From NCBI GenBank assembly GCA_026388365.1, contig JAPLJW010000177.1, positions 1 through 7,336 of the forward strand: 7,336 nucleotides of DNA, in the 5' to 3' direction. The notes under the pieces are model-generated. The model saw nothing but the letters and a program-made list of their open reading frames with translations, was not told the origin of the DNA and ran no database searches. Made by a program: the position numbers and the translations under genes. Position 1 is the first letter of the stretch. Every line of letters begins with the position of its first letter. Of the stretch, positions 1-6,566 are shown piece by piece. Source of the stretch: Deltaproteobacteria bacterium. Lineage in GTDB: Bacteria; Desulfobacterota; Syntrophia; Syntrophales; UBA5619.

Positions 1-1288
1 AGCCGTCGCGGAGGGCGTTTTTTGTCTCCTCGGGTTTTTTGTAATAGCCCGTCATGAGCTGAGGCCCCTTAATGCAGATCTCGCCCGCTTCGCCGGCCGG
101 AATCTCATTCGTTCCGGTTTCCAGATCGACGATCTTCAGATCCGTATTGGGCAGCGGCACGCCGACGGTCCCCGGCTTTGCCTTTCCCTTCCAGGGGGTG
201 CAGGTGGCGAAGGCGGTGTTCTCGGTGAGACCGTAAACGTCGCAGATCTCCCGGCCGGTCAGCTCCTTGAGCTGTCTGATCGTGTCCGGTGCGAGCGGCG
301 CCGCCCCGCCGAAGAATCCCTTGATAAACGAGAGATCCATCTTCTGGAACTCCTCCCGGTTCAAGAGTCCGACGAAGATCGTCGGGACGCCGGGAAGGAA
401 GCCGGGCTGGCAGGCCTTGAGCATCTCGATGATGATCCCCGGCTCCGGCCGCGGGATCATGATGCTCGTCCAGCCCGTCCAGATGGGGATGTTCTGGCTC
501 ACCGAGTAGCCGGCGGAGTGGAAGATGGGATAGACCCCCATGAGGGTCTCCTCGCCGTCCTTGAGATCCGGGAACCAGGCGAGGAACTGCTGGAGGACGC
601 CGCAGATGTTCGCATGGGTCAGCATCGCCCCCTTGCTCACCCCGGTCGTCCCGCCGGTGTAGATGAAGGCGGCGACATCCTCCCACCGGGCGGCGATGGG
701 GACGGGGTCGTCCGGGTACTTTCCGATGAGGTCGAGGAAGGGGTGGATGCCCGGTCCCGGGACGACCTTCCGGTACATCGCGCGCTTCACGAAGGGGTAG
801 AGCTGTTTTTTCGGGAAGGGGAGGTAGTCGTTGATATGGCAGGGGATGATCGTCTCGATCTTCGTTGCGGGCTTGATCTTCAGCGCCCGGGGGAGCAGAA
901 GGTCGAGCGTTACGAGGAAGCGCGCGTCGGAGTCGTCGAGCTGGTGTTCCAGCTCCCGCTCCGTGTAGAGGGGGTTGTTCATCACGGTGACCGCGCCCAG
1001 CCGGTAGCAGGCGTGGTTGGCAATCACGAGTTGGGGGAGGTTTGGCATGAGCATCGCCACCTTGTCCCCCGCCCGGACACCGAGGGCCTCGAGCGCCCGG
1101 GTGAAGCGGTTGACCAGGGATTCCAGTTCGGCAAAGGTGATTTTCCGGCCCATGAAGTAGAAAGCCGTCCGGTCGGGGAAGCGCCCGGCCGTCCTCTGGA
1201 GGACCTCCGCGATGGTGATCTTTTCCGGCTCGATCGCCGGCGGGACACCCGGTGCGTAGGATTTGTGCCAGATTCTCTCGAACGCCAT
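1..1288 (-). CDS. Long-chain fatty acid--CoA ligase (AMP-forming, FadD-like), 3' end cut by window edge
   Basis: Activates a fatty acid to its acyl-AMP and then to acyl-CoA, feeding beta-oxidation or lipid synthesis; cytoplasmic or at the inner membrane face. My translation from ATG 1288 is open for 429 codons to the left edge without a stop. It starts MAFERIWHKSYAPGVPPAIE and ends ...ETKNALRDG. Adenylate-forming motifs are present in order: the A3 P-loop YTGGTTGVSKGAMLTH (residues 210-225), very like E. coli FadD; the A5 motif YGLTE (352-356); and GEICIKGPQLMTGYYKKPEET (402-422, shown here in pieces: GEICIKGPQ, then LMTGYYKKPEET). FadD proteins are about 550-560 residues, so the A8 hinge and the C-terminal catalytic lysine region lie beyond position 1. 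The start is set by AAGGAGG five bases upstream. It is transcribed divergently from the exporter operon. Family is certain; chain-length preference cannot be read, and a medium-chain or other acid is possible. Confidence 0.93.
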   Translation of the reverse strand, partial: MAFERIWHKSYAPGVPPAIEPEKITIAEVLQRTAGRFPDRTAFYFMGRKITFAELESLVNRFTRALEALGVRAGDKVAMLMPNLPQLVIANHACYRLGAVTVMNNPLYTERELEHQLDDSDARFLVTLDLLLPRALKIKPATKIETIIPCHINDYLPFPKKQLYPFVKRAMYRKVVPGPGIHPFLDLIGKYPDDPVPIAARWEDVAAFIYTGGTTGVSKGAMLTHANICGVLQQFLAWFPDLKDGEETLMGVYPIFHSAGYSVSQNIPIWTGWTSIMIPRPEPGIIIEMLKACQPGFLPGVPTIFVGLLNREEFQKMDLSFIKGFFGGAAPLAPDTIRQLKELTGREICDVYGLTENTAFATCTPWKGKAKPGTVGVPLPNTDLKIVDLETGTNEIPAGEAGEICIKGPQLMTGYYKKPEETKNALRDG

Positions 1289-1293
1289 AAACG

Positions 1294-1300
1294 CCTCCTT
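1294..1300 (-). promoter_or_regulatory. Strong Shine-Dalgarno site of the acyl-CoA ligase
   Basis: Read on the minus strand this is AAGGAGG, followed by the five-base spacer CGTTT and then ATG at 1288. It is a near-perfect match to the anti-Shine-Dalgarno sequence at good spacing. It fixes the ligase start, although longer open frames in other registers cross this point. Confidence 0.8.
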
Positions 1301-1359
1301 TGATGGGGGGTCCGCGGTTCATGGGACGTCGTCGTGCTGCAACTTTATCTTGAGCGGTA

Positions 1360-1388
1360 TTTATGACATAAGGGGCTCTTGATTTCAA
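1360..1388 (-). promoter_or_regulatory. Putative sigma70-type promoter of the acyl-CoA ligase
   Basis: On the minus strand, TTGAAA (1388-1383, 5 of 6 to the -35 consensus) is followed after exactly 17 bases by CATAAA (1365-1360, 4 of 6 to TATAAT). Transcription would begin near 1353, giving a leader of about 65 bases before the ATG at 1288. The position, in the AT-richest part of the divergent gap, supports it. This is a pattern match only, with no experimental support. Confidence 0.45.
1361..1371. promoter_or_regulatory. Perfect 11-base palindrome, possible operator over the ligase -10
   Basis: TTATGACATAA has 5-base arms (TTATG/CATAA) around a single central A. It overlaps the -10 element of the putative ligase promoter, where a repressor dimer would block transcription. 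It does not match the E. coli FadR or the Pseudomonas PsrA site as I know them, so no regulator can be named. A palindrome this short can also arise by chance in AT-rich DNA. Confidence 0.25.
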
Positions 1389-1422
1389 CAACGTTTTCAG
1401 CATAGGGTTCAAATCGGATCAT
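1379..1422 (+). promoter_or_regulatory. Weak candidate promoters for the exporter operon
   Basis: Two poor sigma70-like arrangements face the exporter operon. One is TTGATT (1379-1384), 16 bases, then CATAGG (1401-1406). The other is TTTTCA (1394-1399), 17 bases, then GATCAT (1417-1422). The first would share its -35 bases with the divergent ligase promoter, because TTGATTTCAA reads as a -35-like element on both strands. Neither is convincing alone. A promoter must lie between 1289 and 1450 unless the operon uses another sigma factor. Confidence 0.2.
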
Positions 1423-1450
1423 TTACGTTTTTCTTTCGTCCGGGGAAATC

Positions 1451-2185
1451 ATGAGCTTAGAAAAAGGTCGGAACAATTCCGAAGAGGCCGTTTTTCAGGT
1501 CCGGGACCTCACGAAAATATACCGAATGGGGGAGGTGGAGGTGCACGCCCTGCGGGGCATTCAGATGGAACTCTACGCCGGCGAACTGGTCGTTTTGCTC
1601 GGACCGTCGGGGAGCGGGAAATCCACCCTGCTCAACATCCTGGGCGGTCTCGATACGGCGACCCACGGCTTTGTGTCGTACCGGGGCCGGGACCTGACGA
1701 AGGCGGGCGAGCAGGAGCTGACGGAATATCGCCGCTTCCACGTCGGATTCGTCTTTCAGTTCTACAACCTGATCTCCAGCCTCACGGCCAGGGAGAACGT
1801 GGCGGTGGTTACCGAGATCGCGCCCAATCCGATGGTTCCGGAGGAGGCCCTGGCCCTGGTCGGCTTGTCCGATCGGCTGGACCATTTCCCGGCCCAGCTT
1901 TCCGGCGGCGAGCAGCAGCGCGTGGCGATCGCCCGCGCCATATCCAAAAACCCGGAGGTCTTGCTCTGCGACGAACCCACAGGGGCGCTCGATTCCAAGA
2001 CCGGCATCGTGGTGCTTGAAGCCCTGGAACAGGTCAACCGCCGGCTGGGCACGGCCACGGCGATCATCACCCACAACGTGGACATTGCCGGCATGGCCGA
2101 CCGGGTCATCCATCTGAGCAACGGCAGAATCACGGAAGTGACGGCAAACCGGGTGAAGAAATCCGCAAGCGAACTCCAGTGGTGA
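1451..2185 (+). CDS. ABC exporter ATPase, LolD/MacB type
   Basis: The nucleotide-binding subunit that hydrolyses ATP on the cytoplasmic face to drive the FtsX-type permease encoded next. All ABC motifs are intact in its 244 residues: Walker [10 protein letters not shown] (51-59), Q-loop Gln103 in VFQFYNL, signature LSGGEQQR (150-157), Walker B LLCDEP with catalytic Glu175, D-loop ALD (179-181) and switch His208 in ITHN. The motif spacing and the phrases [12 protein letters not shown] and GFVFQFYNL are typical of the LolD/MacB/DevA group rather than of importers. About 15 unconserved residues precede the domain. The start ATG has a modest GGGGA site five bases... upstream (1442-1446), so the N-terminus is likely but not certain. 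Four bases separate it from the permease start. It opens a three-gene operon. The substrate cannot be inferred from the ATPase. Confidence 0.95.
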   Translation: MSLEKGRNNSEEAVFQVRDLTKIYRMGEVEVHALRGIQMELYAGELVVLLGPSGSGKSTLLNILGGLDTATHGFVSYRGRDLTKAGEQELTEYRRFHVGFVFQFYNLISSLTARENVAVVTEIAPNPMVPEEALALVGLSDRLDHFPAQLSGGEQQRVAIARAISKNPEVLLCDEPTGALDSKTGIVVLEALEQVNRRLGTATAIITHNVDIAGMADRVIHLSNGRITEVTANRVKKSASELQW

Positions 2186-2189
2186 GAAT

Positions 2190-4553
2190 GTGAAGGCGCT
2201 GGACCGAAAACTCTGGCGGGATCTGTGGCACATGAAGGGGCAGGTGTTTGCCATCACGCTCGTGGTGATGAGCGGCGTGGCGACCTTCATCATGTTCATC
2301 AGCACCATGGATTCCCTGAACCTCACCCGGAACCGGTTTTACCGGAATTACAGTTTCGCCGACGTTTTCGTGCACCTGAAAAGGGCGCCGGAAAGCCTGA
2401 AGGAGAAGATCAAAAACGTTCCCGGGGTCCATCAGGTCGAAACCAGGGTTTCCGCCTATGTCAAACTTTCGATCGACGGCTACGACGAACCGGTCAACGC
2501 CCGAATCATCTCCATCCCCGACGACGGCAATCCGCTGCTGAACCGTCTCTTCATCCGCAAGGGCAGGCTGGCCGACCCCGCGAAGGACAACGAAGTGGTC
2601 ATCAATGAAAACTTTGCCCAGGCGCACGGTTTCAATCCCGGCGATTCATTTGCGGCAATCATCAACGGCAGATGGAAGCGGCTGACGATCACCGGCATCG
2701 CCCTCTCGCCGGAGTTCGTGCTGCTGATGAAGCCCGAGGCCATGAGCCCCGATTTCAAGCACTACGGTGTTCTCTGGATGAGCCGCAAGGCCCTCGGCAA
2801 GGCGTATGATATGGAAGGGGCATTCAACAGCGTGGCATTGACCCTCCATCGGGACGCCGCATTGAGCGACGTGCTGCGCGAGGTGGATCAGATCGTGGGG
2901 CTCTACGGCGGATTCGGCGCCTACGGGCGCAAGGACCAGATATCGCACCGTCTGCTCAGCGAGGAATTCAAGCAGCTCCAGACCAGTTCGAAAATATTCC
3001 CCACCATCTTCATCTGCGTTGCGGCCTTCCTGCTCAACGTGGTGATGAGCCGGACGATCAACACGCAGCGCGAACAGATTGCCGCGCTGAAGGCCTTCGG
3101 CTACCACAACTTCGATATCGGCCTCCATTACGCGAAGCTGGTGGTTCTGATGATCCTTCCCGGCCTCATGCTCGGCATTGCCGGGGGGATCTGGTTCGGC
3201 CGCCTCCTGGGCGACATTTACATGGCCGTCTATCGTTTCCCGTTTTTGATTTATACCCTCCATTCCGGAGTGGTCATTGCGGTCGTGCTGATCGCGATTG
3301 CCTCGGCCCTCGCAGGAACCCTGCACACCCTCCGGCGGGCGGCCGGGCAGCCCCCCGCCGAGGCCATGCGGCCCGAGGCCCCGGCTCAATACCGGATGTC
3401 GCTGATCGAAAGGCTGGGCGTCGGCCGCCGGCTTTCGCAACCGTCGCGGATCATCGTTCGGAATATCGAACGCAAGCCGATCCGGACCGTTCTTTCGATG
3501 ATCGGCATCGCCGCCGCCTGCGCCACCATGATCTCCAGCGGTTTTTTCAAGGATTCGGTCAACCATATGGTGAATGTGCAATTCGTTCTCTCCCAGAAGG
3601 AGGACATGACCGTCGCTTTCACCGAACCCGCGTCGCGCAGGGCGCTCTATGAGCTCCAGGAGATCGAAGGGGTCCGATACGCCGAACCCTACCGGAATGT
3701 TCCGGTGAAACTGATCCACGGCCACCGCAGCTACAAAACGGCGATCAACGGGATCGAACCGGAGAGCCGCCTCCATCTGTTGCTGAACACCCGTCTCAAG
3801 TCCGTGGCGTTGCCGCCCTCAGGGATCCTGCTGACCGACCACCTGGGCAAGATCCTCGGCGTGCGCGCCGGGGAACTGCTGACGGTCGAACTCCTCGAAG
3901 GATCCCGATCGATCCGGCAGGTGCCGGTGGTCGCCCTGACAAAGCAGTACCTCGGGGTCATGGGATACATGGACATCAGGGCGCTGAACCGCCTGCTGAT
4001 CGAGGGCGATGCCATATCCGGTGCCCATCTGGTGACCGACGCCCTGCACCGGAAGAGCCTCTTTCAACGGTTTGTTCAAATGCCGCGTGTTTCCGGAACG
4101 GTCGTCCGGAACGATGAAGTCCGCAATTTTCTTGAGGTGCAGGCCAAAGGGATGCTTTTTTTTACGTTTATTGCTACACTCATGGCGTGCTTCATCTCCT
4201 TCGGCGTGGTTTACAACAATGCCCGGATCACGTTTTCGGAGCGGAGCCGGGAACTCTCCAGCCTCCGGGTTCTGGGCTACACGCGGGGCGAAATATCGTA
4301 CATCCTCCTGGGGGAACTGGGGCTGATCACGCTGGCCGCCATCCCGCTGGGCTTTCTGATGGGGTACTGGCTCTGCGGGTATATTGCGCAGGCGCTGGCA
4401 TCCGACCTTTTCCGGGTGCCGCTGATTATAGAACCAAAGACATTTTCCCTGTCCGCGGCGGTTGTTCTGGCCTCGGCCTCGGTATCGGGGTTGATCGTGC
4501 GGCATAAGCTTGATCATCTCGATTTGGTAGAAGTCCTGAAAACCAGGGAGTAG
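2190..4553 (+). CDS. Double-FtsX ABC transporter permease (MacB/LolC-like superfamily)
   Basis: Inner-membrane permease of 787 residues containing two FtsX-type units in one chain. Predicted membrane segments lie near residues 18-38, 269-287, 315-338, 358-379, 432-452, 653-676, 704-728 and 752-772. This gives two repeats of one helix, a large periplasmic domain (about 230 and 200 residues) and three helices. Each repeat carries the cytoplasmic coupling segment: REQIAALKAFGY (294-305) and RELSSLRVLGYTRGEI (687-702). The start is GTG at 2190. An ATG one base earlier meets an immediate TGA, and the N-terminus MKALDRKLWRDLW fits the family; GGTGAG just upstream overlaps the ATPase stop. Single-unit relatives (MacB, LolC/E, DevC) have four helices and dimerise, so this chain probably does the work of such a dimer. 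It acts with the flanking ATPase and adaptor. Substrate is unknown. Confidence 0.92.
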   Translation: MKALDRKLWRDLWHMKGQVFAITLVVMSGVATFIMFISTMDSLNLTRNRFYRNYSFADVFVHLKRAPESLKEKIKNVPGVHQVETRVSAYVKLSIDGYDEPVNARIISIPDDGNPLLNRLFIRKGRLADPAKDNEVVINENFAQAHGFNPGDSFAAIINGRWKRLTITGIALSPEFVLLMKPEAMSPDFKHYGVLWMSRKALGKAYDMEGAFNSVALTLHRDAALSDVLREVDQIVGLYGGFGAYGRKDQISHRLLSEEFKQLQTSSKIFPTIFICVAAFLLNVVMSRTINTQREQIAALKAFGYHNFDIGLHYAKLVVLMILPGLMLGIAGGIWFGRLLGDIYMAVYRFPFLIYTLHSGVVIAVVLIAIASALAGTLHTLRRAAGQPPAEAMRPEAPAQYRMSLIERLGVGRRLSQPSRIIVRNIERKPIRTVLSMIGIAAACATMISSGFFKDSVNHMVNVQFVLSQKEDMTVAFTEPASRRALYELQEIEGVRYAEPYRNVPVKLIHGHRSYKTAINGIEPESRLHLLLNTRLKSVALPPSGILLTDHLGKILGVRAGELLTVELLEGSRSIRQVPVVALTKQYLGVMGYMDIRALNRLLIEGDAISGAHLVTDALHRKSLFQRFVQMPRVSGTVVRNDEVRNFLEVQAKGMLFFTFIATLMACFISFGVVYNNARITFSERSRELSSLRVLGYTRGEISYILLGELGLITLAAIPLGFLMGYWLCGYIAQALASDLFRVPLIIEPKTFSLSAAVVLASASVSGLIVRHKLDHLDLVEVLKTRE

Positions 4554-4557
4554 GTTC

Positions 4558-5754
4558 ATGAACCATTCATTGCGCAGAACATTGTGGATAACCGGCCTCA
4601 TCCTGATCGTGATCCTGGCGATCCTTTACGGCTTCCTTCCCAGGACGCAGGAGGTTGATCTCGTCCGGCTCACGCGGGGCCCGCTCCAGGTGACGATCGA
4701 GGAAGAGGGACGCACCCGGCTCAAGGAGCGTTTTGTGATCTCGGCGCCCACCGCGGGATACCTGCGGCGCATCGAGGCCAAGGTCGGGGATCCGGTGAAG
4801 AAGGGGCAAACCGTGGCTGTCCTGGAGCCGCTTCGGTCGCAGGCCCTGGATCCCCGCAGCCGGGCGGAGGCGGAAGCCGTCGTTTCCGCGGCGGAAGCTT
4901 CGCATGCCGCCGCGGGGGAACGGGAGCGTGCGGCCATGGCGGATGCCGATTACGCGGACAAGCGATTGGCGAGGATCGCAAAGCTCTATGCCGGGGGATC
5001 CGTGGCAAAGGATCAGTTCGACCAGACGGAGTCCGAGGCCAAAAAGGCGCGGGCTGTCCAGCTCTCCGCCAGGGCGGCGGCGGATGTCGCCCGTTCCGAG
5101 ATGGAGAGAGCAAAGGCAACCCTGCGGAACTTCTCCGCGGTTCAAAGAACCGGGGGGAACGTTGAGGTCGCCTCGCCCGTGAACGGCGCCGTCTTTAAAA
5201 TCCATCGGGAAAGCGAGGGGGCCGTCCATGTCGGCGAACCCCTGATAGAGATCGGCAACGCCGGGAACCTCGAAGTCCGGGTGGAGGTGCTCTCCTCGGA
5301 TGCGGTCCGGATCGGGCCGGGGATGGCGGTTTTGTTCAAACGCTGGGGGCGCGATGAGCCTCTTGCGGGGCGCGTGCGGCGGGTCGAGCCGGCCGGCTTT
5401 ACAAAGGTGTCAAGCCTCGGCGTGGAGGAGCAGAGGGTCCTGGTGATTGTCGATATCACATCACCGCCTGAAATGTGGCGTCTCCTCGGGGATGGTTATC
5501 GCCTGGAGGCGCACTTTGTCGTCTGGGAGGGCCGGGATATCCTTCAGGTCCCTACCAGCGCCCTTTTCCGTTCCGGAAAGGAATGGTCCGTTTTTGTCGA
5601 AGAGCAGGGAAAGGCGCGCCGGCGCGCCGTGGAGGTCGGTCAAAGGACCGGCTTGACGGCCCAGATCCTTTCCGGATTGAAGGAAAACGAAAGGGTGGTG
5701 GTCTATCCCGACGACGCCATCAGCGACGGCGCCGGGATCCGGCAGCGGCAATAG
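4558..5754 (+). CDS. HlyD/MacA-type periplasmic adaptor (membrane fusion protein)
   Basis: Periplasmic adaptor of 398 residues linking the inner-membrane permease to an outer-membrane channel. In order: an uncleaved N-terminal anchor helix (about 9-27, WITGLILIVILAILYGF) with no lipobox cysteine; first half of the lipoyl domain (about 59-92, with the turn VGDPVKKGQTVAVLEP); a long Ala/Glu/Lys/Arg-rich alpha-helical hairpin (about 98-192); second lipoyl half (203-235, ASPVNGAVFKI...GEPLIEIG); then beta-barrel and membrane-proximal domains (about 236-390). The start ATG follows AGGGAG (4545-4550), which overlaps the permease stop, at seven bases. Four bases separate the two genes, so translation is probably coupled. 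The full operon order is ATPase, permease, adaptor. No outer-membrane factor gene follows; the next gene is convergent, so a TolC-like partner would be encoded elsewhere. Confidence 0.92.
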   Translation: MNHSLRRTLWITGLILIVILAILYGFLPRTQEVDLVRLTRGPLQVTIEEEGRTRLKERFVISAPTAGYLRRIEAKVGDPVKKGQTVAVLEPLRSQALDPRSRAEAEAVVSAAEASHAAAGERERAAMADADYADKRLARIAKLYAGGSVAKDQFDQTESEAKKARAVQLSARAAADVARSEMERAKATLRNFSAVQRTGGNVEVASPVNGAVFKIHRESEGAVHVGEPLIEIGNAGNLEVRVEVLSSDAVRIGPGMAVLFKRWGRDEPLAGRVRRVEPAGFTKVSSLGVEEQRVLVIVDITSPPEMWRLLGDGYRLEAHFVVWEGRDILQVPTSALFRSGKEWSVFVEEQGKARRRAVEVGQRTGLTAQILSGLKENERVVVYPDDAISDGAGIRQRQ

Positions 5755-5789
5755 GGTTTCGGGGACAGTATACGTAATGATTGCCGGAA
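5755..5789. other. Short convergent gap without a clear terminator
   Basis: Thirty-five bases separate the stop of the adaptor gene (plus strand) from the stop of the phosphatase gene (minus strand). I see no stem followed by a T run on either strand. The best stems are GCCGG-GAT-CCGGC (5731-5743), inside the adaptor 3' end, and CCGG-AATTA-CCGG in the gap (near 5784-5796). Both are short and lack a T tract. Termination may be Rho-dependent, or the two transcripts may overlap. Confidence 0.5.
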
Positions 5790-6566
5790 TTACCGGAGCA
5801 GACCTTCCAGATCGGCGATGCTATCAAAAACATGGTCGGGACGGACGGGTGAGGCCTCCAGGGTCTTAGCGTCGGTCACGCCGGTCATGACGAGGGCCGT
5901 CTTCATGCCCGCCTCCAGCCCCATGCGGATATCCGTTTCCAGCCGGTCGCCGATGAGGATGCAGTTCGCCGCTCCCAGTCCCATCACCTCCAGGGCCACC
6001 TGCACGGTGATGGGTGAGGGTTTTCCCACGATCACCTCCACCTTTTTCTGGGTCGTTGCCTCCAGGGCGGCAATGACCCCGGCGCAGTCGGGAAGCTCCC
6101 CGCCCTCCACGGGGCAGGTGCGGTCGGGGTTGGTGGCGATGAAGTGGGCTCCCAGCCGGATCGCCTGAAAGCCGATGTTGAGCTTCCGATAATCGAAGGT
6201 CCGGTCGAAAGCGGCCACCACGTATTCAATCTCATGGGGATCTTCGGTCAGGTGGAAACCGGCCCTGGCCATTTCCGCCACAAAGGGAAGTTCTCCCATG
6301 ACGAAGACCTTCGCCTCCGGCGCAACCCTCTGCAGATAACGGATCAGCACGAAGGTCGAGTTGACCACCTCCAAAGGCGTTGTGGGGATGCCCAGTCGCG
6401 TCAGTTTGGCCGCATAGTCCTCGCGGGTGTAGAGAGGCTTGTTGGAGAGAAAGGCGACCTTTCGGCCCGCCTCCCGAAGCAGGCGGATGATCCGCTCGGC
6501 GCCGGGAATCAGGCGTTCTCCCAGATAGACCGTCCCGTCCAGATCGAAGATGAATCCCTTGAACAT
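5790..6566 (-). CDS. HAD-superfamily phosphatase, class IIA (NagD/p-nitrophenylphosphatase-like)
   Basis: Cytoplasmic Mg-dependent phosphatase acting through a phospho-aspartate. All four HAD motifs are visible in the 258 residues: motif I DLDGTVY (8-14) with nucleophile Asp8 and acid/base Asp10; motif II LSNKP (40-44) with Ser41 followed by Asn42 as usual in this class; motif III Lys182 in GKPSP; motif IV GDRLETDI (206-213) with Asp207 and Asp212. The middle cap (about 70-175) includes NPDRTCPVEGG (146-156), typical of the C2A cap of the NagD, AraL and phosphoglycolate/pyridoxal phosphatase group. The length is normal. Its ATG directly abuts the TAA of the upstream importer permease, with GGGAGG 13 bases before the start (long spacing), so translational coupling is likely. 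Class IIA members are broad in specificity, and the substrate (sugar phosphate, glycerol phosphate, nucleotide) cannot be read from the sequence. Confidence 0.93.
   Translation of the reverse strand: MFKGFIFDLDGTVYLGERLIPGAERIIRLLREAGRKVAFLSNKPLYTREDYAAKLTRLGIPTTPLEVVNSTFVLIRYLQRVAPEAKVFVMGELPFVAEMARAGFHLTEDPHEIEYVVAAFDRTFDYRKLNIGFQAIRLGAHFIATNPDRTCPVEGGELPDCAGVIAALEATTQKKVEVIVGKPSPITVQVALEVMGLGAANCILIGDRLETDIRMGLEAGMKTALVMTGVTDAKTLEASPVRPDHVFDSIADLEGLLR

Noticed and set aside
518..1303. A 261-codon plus-strand open frame antisense to the ligase
   Set aside because: It is a shadow of codon bias in a GC-rich gene. Its composition is low-complexity and Glu/Asp/Gly/Val-rich, and it shows no family motif.
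105..1412. A 435-codon minus-strand open frame overlapping the acyl-CoA ligase and starting upstream of it
   Set aside because: The translation is Pro/Arg/Gly-rich with no recognisable domain. The ligase lies in a different minus-strand frame with clear adenylate-forming motifs and a strong ribosome binding site.
1457..2326. A 289-codon minus-strand open frame opposite the ABC ATPase
   Set aside because: Opposite an ATPase with every motif intact. The antisense product has no recognisable domain and spans the ATPase-permease junction.
2646..3776. A 376-codon minus-strand open frame opposite the permease
   Set aside because: His/Arg/Gly/Asp-rich mirror of the permease codons, with no start context or motif. 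The sense frame is clearly the real gene.
3819..4601. A 260-codon minus-strand open frame spanning the permease 3' end and adaptor start
   Set aside because: It covers two real sense genes and their junction, and its composition is typical of an antisense shadow.
5731..5743. GCCGGGATCCGGC hairpin near the end of the adaptor gene as an intrinsic terminator
   Set aside because: The stem is only five base pairs, it lies inside the coding sequence, and no T tract follows.
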